Assembly: GCF_001905905.1 (NCBI RefSeq)
Contig: NZ_LIVT01000002.1
Coordinates: 186,001 to 250,000, forward strand
From: Streptomyces sp. CB02366
GTDB lineage: Bacteria > Actinomycetota > Actinomycetes > Streptomycetales > Streptomycetaceae
Reading direction: 5' to 3'
Length of the DNA: 64,000 nucleotides
Both the position numbers and the translations under genes were made by a program. Every line of letters starts with the position of its first letter. The stretch's first letter is position 1. Shown piece after piece: positions 56,833 through 64,000 of this stretch. Below the pieces are notes generated by a model. It saw only the letters and a program-made list of their open reading frames with translations. It made no database searches and was not told the origin of the DNA.

Positions 56833-57317
56833 CAGAAGCCCGCCTCCTTCTCCGCCTTCTTCTCCTTCGACGCGTCCTCGACGAACGGGTCGCGTTCCCG
56901 GTGGTAGTGCGATGTGACTTCCGCGTTGATCGCCCTCATCCGCTCCCGGATGTCCTGGTCGATGTTGGCGTATCCCACGCGGGAGGAGTGGACCGCCAGC
57001 CCCATGCCCTCGATCTGCGCCCCCAGCACCTTCGACAGCTTCTCCAGCTCGTCGTGGACGACCGTGTACGACTCGTACAGGTACTGCGCCTCACCGAACT
57101 CCGCAGCGCCCAACTGCGCGCGGGTCACCCGGCCGTCGCCCATGCGGTCCGGGGACGCCTCGGAACCGCCCAGGGCGGTGAGCAGATCGTCGACCCTCTT
57201 CTTGAAGGCCTTCATCTTCTGGGCCTCGATCGCCAGAGCCTGCTGCGGATTCACCGCGTACAGGCTGTCGAACGACTTCCCCGTGTCCGGAACAGCCCCG
57301 TCTTCCCCCTGCGCCAC
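56832..57317 (-). CDS. Helical protein of unknown function, first in mycosin cassette
   Basis: 161 residues, with no recognised domain. It looks helical: VNPQQALAIEAQKMKAFKKRVDDLL, then YLYESYTVVHDELEKLSKVLGAQIEGM and IDQDIRERMRAINAEVTSHY, with a charged KEKKAEKEAGF end. The helix-turn-helix pair is reminiscent of PE/WXG partners. The GTG at 57317 is chosen for GGGAGGG directly upstream; the frame continues further up without support. Its stop overlaps the next gene's ATG by one base, so the two are coupled and may form a complex. Confidence 0.65.
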   Translation of the reverse strand: MAQGEDGAVPDTGKSFDSLYAVNPQQALAIEAQKMKAFKKRVDDLLTALGGSEASPDRMGDGRVTRAQLGAAEFGEAQYLYESYTVVHDELEKLSKVLGAQIEGMGLAVHSSRVGYANIDQDIRERMRAINAEVTSHYHRERDPFVEDASKEKKAEKEAGF

Positions 57318-57498
57318 AGCGCCCTCCCCCGTACAGCAAAAGCTCAAAGGGCGATCCTGGCAGATCCTCGACGGGGATTCACAGGAGCAATGGAGCCAGA
57401 ACGTGGTCACATTGAGTCATTTCTCCTGGGAAAAGCTCACTTCCTCCCTCCCTCCTGGACCCTGCCGGGCGCCGGAGTCGAAGAAACTTCACCGTCGC

Positions 57499-57520
57499 GC
57501 ACGGCACGGCACGGCACGGC
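57499..57520. repeat. CACGG pentanucleotide repeat
   Basis: Four perfect copies of CACGG/GCACG in the gap between the mycosin cassette and the XRE regulator. No function is seen. Confidence 0.6.
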
Positions 57521-57573
57521 CCGGCCCCACACACACGACGCCATACGGGAAGGCCACGTCCCGCCCGGTCCTC

Positions 57574-58254
57574 TCACGAACCGCCCGGCAGCCGGGACCA
57601 GAAGTGGTCCACGATGTGCTCGATGTAGCGGCGGCCGTCCTCGCCCGACGCCGTGGTGCCGCCCGCCCGGCTCAGGGTGGCCGCCATGAGGGCCTGGTAC
57701 TCCTGCTGCATGGCGGACAACGGGGCCTTCAGGTCCCGGCGGTCCATCGAGACGAGCTTGGCGATGGCGCGCACGTGGGCCTGCCAGCGGGTGGTGACGG
57801 CCTCGGCGAGGAGGCCGGACAGTTCCTCCTCCAGGCCGGTGATGGCGATGAAGTCGCGTGCGGGCAGGGCGAGGACCTCGCCGAGCCTGACCGACTGCCC
57901 TTTGTCGCCGGTCCACCGCCCGGCCTCCTCCATGACCAGGTACGCCTCGAAGGGGAGGCCGGTGGCGCGCGCGACCTCCTCGGCCGGGACGCCGCGCGCG
58001 ATGCGGTGTTCGAGCAAGGTACGGGGACGCCCCATGAGTTCACTGGGCCGGCACCACAACGCCGCCGCCAGGGCGGTGAGTTCGGTCGGGTCCGGCACAT
58101 GGGTTCCGCGCTCCCACGCGATCACGTGCTCGGGGCTGACGTGGGTCGTACCGAAGGACGCGCGCATGCCGTACGCCACATGCCCGGGTTCCATCCCGAG
58201 CTTCTCGCGCAAGGCACGCGCCGCCCGCGCGTTGAAGGGGAGTGGTGGGTGCAC
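57574..58254 (-). CDS. XRE-type helix-turn-helix regulator
   Basis: 226 residues. The N-terminal helix-turn-helix (about 12-70) includes HVSPEHVIAWERGTHVPDPTELTALAAAL, the Cro/C1 pattern. It is followed by a second helical region (LLEHRIARGVPAEEVARATGL) that may be a second HTH or an effector-binding domain, and a C-terminal helical half. It is divergently arranged with the NCS2 purine permease, with a strong dyad between them, so it probably controls that transporter. It starts at GTG 58254. Confidence 0.82.
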   Translation of the reverse strand: MHPPLPFNARAARALREKLGMEPGHVAYGMRASFGTTHVSPEHVIAWERGTHVPDPTELTALAAALWCRPSELMGRPRTLLEHRIARGVPAEEVARATGLPFEAYLVMEEAGRWTGDKGQSVRLGEVLALPARDFIAITGLEEELSGLLAEAVTTRWQAHVRAIAKLVSMDRRDLKAPLSAMQQEYQALMAATLSRAGGTTASGEDGRRYIEHIVDHFWSRLPGGS

Positions 58255-58370
58255 ATACGGAGCGTAGGAGCGTTGTCACCGAAACTTCCATGCCCCTTGT
58301 CGGCTGCCTGCCGGTTTGGCGGCAAAGGTCGCCGTCGATTCCGTAGGAAGCCACAGGGCCGAAAAGGCAT

Positions 58371-58397
58371 CAACTACGCGCTCTACGCGGGTAGTTG
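58371..58397. promoter_or_regulatory. Dyad operator candidate between XRE regulator and purine permease
   Basis: CAACTAC...GTAGTTG (58371-58377 and 58391-58397), and inside it a repeated CTACGCG. It lies about 117 nt from the regulator start and 134 nt from the permease start. It is the clearest inverted repeat in the divergent gap and a likely binding site for the regulator. Confidence 0.5.
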
Positions 58398-58530
58398 CAC
58401 TCCTGCCGGTGCCGCGTATGATCCGCTCGCAAGGTGCCGCATGTGCGTTCGCACAGGGGCCTGCCACGCACATCGGGCAGCACCGGCGCCCTCCTTTCCC
58501 TTCCTCGTCCGCAGGTCCAGGAGATCAGCC

Positions 58531-60000
<1,470 letters not shown>

Positions 60001-60016
60001 GCCGTTCCCGGTGCGG

Positions 60017-60048
60017 GTGGGCCCCGGGGCGACCGCCCCGGGGCCCAC
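60017..60048 (+). terminator. Terminator after the purine permease
   Basis: A perfect 15-bp stem (60017-60031 with 60034-60048) shortly after the stop; it may also serve the convergent VOC gene. Confidence 0.7.
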
Positions 60049-60059
60049 GGCCGCCCTCG

Positions 60060-60407
60060 TCAGTGGGCGCCCGCGTCGGCGAGGCAGAACTCGTTGCCCT
60101 CCGGGTCCTTGAGGACGGTCCAGGACATCCCCTGCATCGACTGCTCGCCGACGACGGCCGCCCCCAGCTTCGCCAGGCGCTCCACGTCGGCCGGGCGGTC
60201 CGGCGAGGAGAAGTCGATGTGCACCCGGTTCTTGCCGGGCCTGGGCTCGGGCACCCGCTGGAAGCCGAGGACCAGCGGGGTGGCCGCGAGGACGACGAAG
60301 GCCCCGTAGTCCTGGACGTCGTCGACTCCCAGCGCCTCCGCCCACCAGGCGGCCAGGGTCTGGGGGTCGGCGCAGTCGATCGTGATCATCTCCGGTGAGA
60401 TTCGCAT
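60060..60407 (-). CDS. VOC (glyoxalase/bleomycin resistance-like) family protein
   Basis: 115 residues of one betaalphabetabetabeta VOC unit: ITIDCADPQTLAAWWAEALGV opens it and HIDFSSPDRPADVERLAKLGA and WTVLKDPEGNEFCLA close it. The putative metal glutamate is in PEGNEF. Single-unit VOC proteins of this type bind or modify small hydrophobic molecules; function unknown. The ATG at 60407 is preceded by GAGGAG very close up; an internal ATG six codons on is also possible. Confidence 0.82.
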   Translation of the reverse strand: MRISPEMITIDCADPQTLAAWWAEALGVDDVQDYGAFVVLAATPLVLGFQRVPEPRPGKNRVHIDFSSPDRPADVERLAKLGAAVVGEQSMQGMSWTVLKDPEGNEFCLADAGAH

Positions 60408-60437
60408 GCTCCTCACCGTACGATCCGCCACTGACAA

Positions 60438-60464
60438 CGGCCCCCGGACGGCGTCCGGGGGCCG
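60438..60464 (-). terminator. Terminator of the DsbA-family gene
   Basis: A perfect 12-bp stem (60438-60449 with 60453-60464) just after the stop on the minus strand. Confidence 0.65.
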
Positions 60465-60510
60465 GGGGCGGCTCGCGGGGCGGTGACGCGTACGCGGTCA
60501 CCCGCCGGCG

Positions 60511-61161
60511 TCAGTCGAAGACCGGGCCCTGCGTCCGGGTCCGCTTGATCTCGTAGAAGCCCGGGACGGAGGCGACGAGCAGCGTGCCGTCCCAGAGCTT
60601 CGCGGCCTCCTCGCCCTTGGGCGCGGGGGTGACGACCGGGCCGAAGAAGGCGATCTGCTCCCCGTCCGGGCCGGGAACGGCGATGACCGGGGTGCCGACG
60701 TCCTGGCCCACCTTCTCGATGCCCTCCCGGTGGGAGGCGCGCAGTTCGGTGTCGTACCGGTCGGAGTCGGCGTACTCCGCGAGCTCGGCGGGCAGGCCGA
60801 CGTCCTTCAGCGCGGCGGCCACGGCCTCCGGGGTGGGGCCCTCGCCGTTGTTGTGGAAGCGGGTGCCGAGCGCGGTGTAGAGGGGGCCGACGACGGCGTC
60901 CCCGTGGAGCTGCTGGGCGGCGATGACGACCCGGACCGGGCCCCACGCCTGGTTCTCCAGCATGTCGCGGTACTCCTCCGGCAGCTCGTCCAGCCTGTCC
61001 TCGTTCAGGACGGCCAGGCTCATCACGTGCCAGCGGACCTCGACGTCGCGGACCTTCTCCACCTCCAGCATCCAGCGCGAGGTCATCCACGCCCAGGGGC
61101 AGAGGGGGTCGAACCAGAAGTCGACCGGGGTCGTGCCGTTCGCCGGAGTGTTCTCGGGCAT
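60511..61161 (-). CDS. Rv2466c-like DsbA-fold protein (mycothiol-dependent)
   Basis: 216 residues of the DsbA thioredoxin-like fold. The family motif FWFDPLCPWAWMTSRWMLEV places one catalytic cysteine C21 and replaces the second Cys of the CPWC motif (as in M. tuberculosis Rv2466c) by A24. A one-cysteine site would fit a mycothiol-linked mechanism. Known relatives are mycothiol-dependent nitroreductases or oxidoreductases that activate nitro-prodrugs. ATG 61161 follows TGAGGAGAGAC. It is divergent from pepN. Confidence 0.85.
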   Translation of the reverse strand: MPENTPANGTTPVDFWFDPLCPWAWMTSRWMLEVEKVRDVEVRWHVMSLAVLNEDRLDELPEEYRDMLENQAWGPVRVVIAAQQLHGDAVVGPLYTALGTRFHNNGEGPTPEAVAAALKDVGLPAELAEYADSDRYDTELRASHREGIEKVGQDVGTPVIAVPGPDGEQIAFFGPVVTPAPKGEEAAKLWDGTLLVASVPGFYEIKRTRTQGPVFD

Positions 61162-61281
61162 GTCTCTCCTCAGAAGAACGCGGTACACCTGCGGGCGAGA
61201 ACGCCTCCGGGGGGCGGGCCATTCCCCGCATGCCGCCGCTCGGGGACGCATGCAAGGATCAATGGGTTCGAACACGACACA

Positions 61282-61293
61282 TGACGCGCGTCA
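61282..61293 (+). promoter_or_regulatory. Perfect palindrome TGACGCGCGTCA before pepN
   Basis: A 12-nt perfect palindrome 14 nt before the pepN GTG; the same motif with one mismatch is at 42760-42771. It may be an operator or an RNA hairpin just upstream of the ribosome binding site. Confidence 0.4.
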
Positions 61294-61306
61294 CGAAGGA
61301 GTGCCC

Positions 61307-63907
61307 GTGCCCGGTGAAAACCTGTCCCGCGACGAGGCCCGGAAGAGAGCCGAACTGCTCACCGTCGACGGATACGAGGTCGAGCTCGACCTGCGGTCCG
61401 CCGTCGGCGAGCCCGGGGGGACCGACGGGGGCGAGGAGGAGGCCGGTCCGCGGACCTTCCGCTCGCTGACCACGATCCGGTTCCGCTCGGCCCGCGCGGG
61501 CGCCTCCACCTTCGCCGACCTGGTGGCCCCGGCCGTGGACGCGGTGACCCTGAACGGGACGGCCCTCGACCCGGCCGTCGTGTTCGACGGGACGCGGGTG
61601 GCGCTGGACGGGCTCGTCGAGGGCGAGAACGTGCTCGTGGTCGACGCCCGCTGCGCGTACAGCCGGACCGGCGAGGGCATGCACCGCTTCGTCGACCCGG
61701 AGGACGGCGAGGTCTACCTCTACACGCAGTACGAGCCGGCCGACGCCCGCCGCGTCTTCGCCAATTTCGAACAGCCCGACCTCAAGGCGCCCTTCCGGTT
61801 CCAGGTCACCGCTCCCGAGGGCTGGCACGTGTGGTCCAACGGGGCCGAGGAGTCGCGCGAGGGCGAGGTCTGGCGGTTCGCCGAGACGAAACCGATCTCC
61901 ACGTACATCACGGCCGTCGTCGCCGGCCCGTACCACTACGTGCGGGACTACTACAGCCGTACGTTCGACGACGGCACCACGCTGGAGATCCCGCTCGGCG
62001 CGATGTGCCGCAAGGGGCTCGCCAAGTACTTCGACGCGGACGACGTCTTCCTGGTCACCAAGCAGGGCCTGGACTTCTTCCACGACCACTTCGACTACCC
62101 GTACCCCTTCGGCAAGTACGACCAGGCGTTCGTGCCCGAGTACAACCTCGGCGCCATGGAGAACCCGGGCATGGTCACCTTCCGCGAGGAGTACATCTAC
62201 CGCGGCAAGGTCACCTCGGCGGCCTACGAGCGGCGGGCCAACGTCATCCTGCACGAGATGGCGCACATGTGGTTCGGCGACCTGGTCACCATGGAGTGGT
62301 GGGACGACCTGTGGCTGAAGGAGTCCTTCGCGGACTTCATGGGCTCCTTCTCGATGGTCGAGGCGACCCGCTTCACCAACGGGTGGATCACCTTCGCCAA
62401 CAACCGCAAGGCGTGGGCCTACCGCGCCGACCAGCTGCCCTCCACGCACCCGATCACGGCCGACATCCGTGACCTGGAGGACGCCAAGCTGAACTTCGAC
62501 GGGATCACGTACGCCAAGGGCGCCTCGGTGCTGAAGCAGCTGGTGGCGTACGTGGGGCGCGACGCGTTCCTGGAGGGCGCCCGGCGCTACTTCAAGCAGC
62601 ACGCGTACGGCAACACGCGCCTGGGCGATCTGCTGTCGGTGCTCGCCGAGACGTCGGGCCGGGACATGACCGCCTGGTCGCGCTCCTGGCTCCAGACGGC
62701 GGGCGTCAACGTGCTCACCCCCGTGCCGGCGTACGACGCGGACGGCGTGCTCACCGAGCTGGCCGTCGTCCAGGAGGCCGCCCCCTCCCACCCGGAGCTG
62801 CGCCCGCACCGGGTCGCGGTCGGCCTGTACCGGCGTACGCCGGAGGGCGAGCTGACGCGGTACGCGCGCGCCGAGGTGGACGTGGCCGGCGAGCGGACCG
62901 TGGTGGAGGAGCTGGCCGGTTCCGAGCGGCCCGACCTGATCCTGGTCAACGACGACGACCTGACGTACTGCAAGGTCCGCTTCGACGAGGGGTCGCTGGC
63001 CACGCTCCGGGACCACCTGGGTGACATCACCGACCCGCTGGCCCGCGCCCTGTGCTGGTCGGCCCTGTGGAACCTGACCCGGGACGCGGTTCTGCCGGCC
63101 CGCGACTTCGTCGCGCTGGTGCTGGCGTTCGCCGGGCGGGAGAGCGACATCGGCGTCCTGCAGATGCTGCACGCCTGGACGCAGTCCGCGCTGGTCCACT
63201 ACGCGGCGCCGGAGTGGCGCGAGGAGGGCGGCCGGGCCGCTGCCGAGGGTGCGCTGCGCGAGCTGCGGGGTGCCGAGCCGGGCAGCCAGCACCAGCTGAC
63301 CTGGGCCCGCTTCTTCGCGGCGGTCGCCTCGTCCGAGGAGGACTTCCGGCTGCTGGGCGGGCTGCTGGAGGGCACGGCGAAGATCGGCGGTCTCGACGTC
63401 GACCAGGAGCTGCGCTGGGCCTTCCTCTCGCCGCTCGCCTCGCACGGGGTGGCGGACGAGGCGGCGATCGACGCCGAACTGGCCCGCGACGACACGGCGT
63501 CCGGCAAGCGCCACCACGTACGGTGCCTGGCCTCGCGTCCCTCGGAGGCGGTCAAGGCGCAGGCGTGGGCGGCCGTGGTGGAGTCGGACAAGCTGTCCAA
63601 CGCGCTGGTCGAGGCGACGATCAACGGCTTCGAGCAGCCTTCGCAGCGGGAGCTTCTCGCCCCGTACGCGCCGCGCTACTTCGAGGTGATCGAGCGGATC
63701 TGGGCGGAGCGGTCCATCCAGATCGGCATGCACGTGGTGAGGGGGCTGTTCCCCGGGCTCCAGGACGGTCCCGGAACGCTCGCGGCGACCGACGCCTGGC
63801 TGGAGGAGCACGCGGAGGCGGCCCCGGCGCTGCGGCGGCTGGTGCTGGAGGCCCGTGACGACCTCGCGCGGGCGCTGCGCGGCCAGGAGTGCGACCGCAC
63901 GGCGTGA
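61307..63907 (+). CDS. pepN: Aminopeptidase N (M1 family)
   Basis: 866 residues. The N-terminal M1 beta domain and the catalytic thermolysin-like domain carry the exopeptidase motif GAMEN (282-286) and zinc ligands H316-E317-xx-H320 with E339 eighteen residues later (HEMAHMWFGDL...KESFADFMG). A long C-terminal alpha-helical region is present, so it is full length. It releases N-terminal residues from peptides in the cytoplasm. The GTG at 61307 is chosen as it follows AAGGAG by 5 nt; a GTG two codons earlier overlaps that sequence. The frame is open far upstream without support. Confidence 0.94.
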   Translation: MPGENLSRDEARKRAELLTVDGYEVELDLRSAVGEPGGTDGGEEEAGPRTFRSLTTIRFRSARAGASTFADLVAPAVDAVTLNGTALDPAVVFDGTRVALDGLVEGENVLVVDARCAYSRTGEGMHRFVDPEDGEVYLYTQYEPADARRVFANFEQPDLKAPFRFQVTAPEGWHVWSNGAEESREGEVWRFAETKPISTYITAVVAGPYHYVRDYYSRTFDDGTTLEIPLGAMCRKGLAKYFDADDVFLVTKQGLDFFHDHFDYPYPFGKYDQAFVPEYNLGAMENPGMVTFREEYIYRGKVTSAAYERRANVILHEMAHMWFGDLVTMEWWDDLWLKESFADFMGSFSMVEATRFTNGWITFANNRKAWAYRADQLPSTHPITADIRDLEDAKLNFDGITYAKGASVLKQLVAYVGRDAFLEGARRYFKQHAYGNTRLGDLLSVLAETSGRDMTAWSRSWLQTAGVNVLTPVPAYDADGVLTELAVVQEAAPSHPELRPHRVAVGLYRRTPEGELTRYARAEVDVAGERTVVEELAGSERPDLILVNDDDLTYCKVRFDEGSLATLRDHLGDITDPLARALCWSALWNLTRDAVLPARDFVALVLAFAGRESDIGVLQMLHAWTQSALVHYAAPEWREEGGRAAAEGALRELRGAEPGSQHQLTWARFFAAVASSEEDFRLLGGLLEGTAKIGGLDVDQELRWAFLSPLASHGVADEAAIDAELARDDTASGKRHHVRCLASRPSEAVKAQAWAAVVESDKLSNALVEATINGFEQPSQRELLAPYAPRYFEVIERIWAERSIQIGMHVVRGLFPGLQDGPGTLAATDAWLEEHAEAAPALRRLVLEARDDLARALRGQECDRTA

Positions 63908-64000
63908 GCGGGCGGGGGGCCTGCGCGGGGCGTCGCCGAGGACGTCACCGCGCGGGCCGGGGCCCGCGTCACCACGCGGCGTCACCGCGCGGGGCCGCCG

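Noticed and set aside
56914..58530. Upstream extension of the purine permease frame to 56914
   Set aside because: It crosses two minus-strand genes and the divergent control region. The permease start at 58531 has a good ribosome binding site and fits family length.
58255..58530. A purine riboswitch before the permease
   Set aside because: No conserved purine aptamer core could be recognised; the inverted repeat there fits a protein operator better.
61259..63985. A 908-codon minus-strand open frame
   Set aside because: It lies opposite pepN, which has all M1 motifs; codon bias supports pepN only.

Overview
The window is very GC-rich actinobacterial chromosome, almost certainly a Streptomyces. 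The evidence is third-position GC bias, frequent GTG starts, the mreBCD-pbp2-rodA(sfr) cell-wall cluster, tig-clpP1-clpP2-clpX, mycothiol-type redox and Fe/Zn-SOD genes, and DUF4233-folC-valS order. Most of it is conserved core chromosome. Small accessory patches lie at the left edge (amino-sugar/glycosyltransferase operon) and around 52.9-58.5 kb (35-bp tandem repeat, xenobiotic acetyltransferase, and a mycosin/WXG cassette with locally lower GC).

Layout. 1-3562 (minus): aminotransferase, Gfo/Idh oxidoreductase and a GT2 glycosyltransferase, coupled by 4-nt overlaps and probably making and transferring a 3-amino sugar. 3894-12041 (minus): RNase E/G with very large repetitive tails, a DUF2344 radical-SAM-associated protein, a frameshifted hydrophobic-repeat protein, and a B12-binding-type radical SAM protein. 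12091-20077 (minus): CYTH-CHAD polyphosphate-binding protein, then rodA, pbp2, mreD, mreC and mreB, read in the order mreB to rodA. 20366-25685 (minus): ndk, DUF4233, folC, valS. 25853-26860 (plus): a Pro/Gly/Tyr-rich single-pass membrane protein. 26934-31463 (minus): clpX, clpP2, clpP1, tig, with a good ClgR-type operator before clpP1. Two tRNA genes (Pro-TGG and Gly-TCC) follow.

32-38.9 kb holds a small membrane protein, a membrane acyltransferase, an HD hydrolase, a CPA2 antiporter, a SpoIIE-type phosphatase, a Nei-type glycosylase and RpiB. 39-47.4 kb holds three paralogous amino-acid permeases, a BBE-like FAD oxidoreductase with a structured leader, BioY, and a secreted GDPD phosphodiesterase. 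47.7-51.7 kb is an oxidative-stress patch (Dps, transketolase, Fe/Zn-SOD with a Nur-type box). 51.9-54 kb holds an ArsR-DUF2071 operon and an acetyltransferase. 54-57.3 kb is the orphan type-VII-associated mycosin cassette. 57.6-63.9 kb holds an XRE-type regulator divergent from a purine permease, a VOC protein, an Rv2466c-like thioredoxin-fold protein, and aminopeptidase N.

The most unusual signals are these: a chain of GTGA-overlapping mini-ORFs and a 17-bp duplication between mreD and pbp2; a hairpin that buries the ribosome binding site of the FAD oxidoreductase behind a leader ORF; histone-H1-like lysine tails on both RNase E and Dps; a single-base frameshift near 9853; and the mycosin cassette with no visible ESX core genes.
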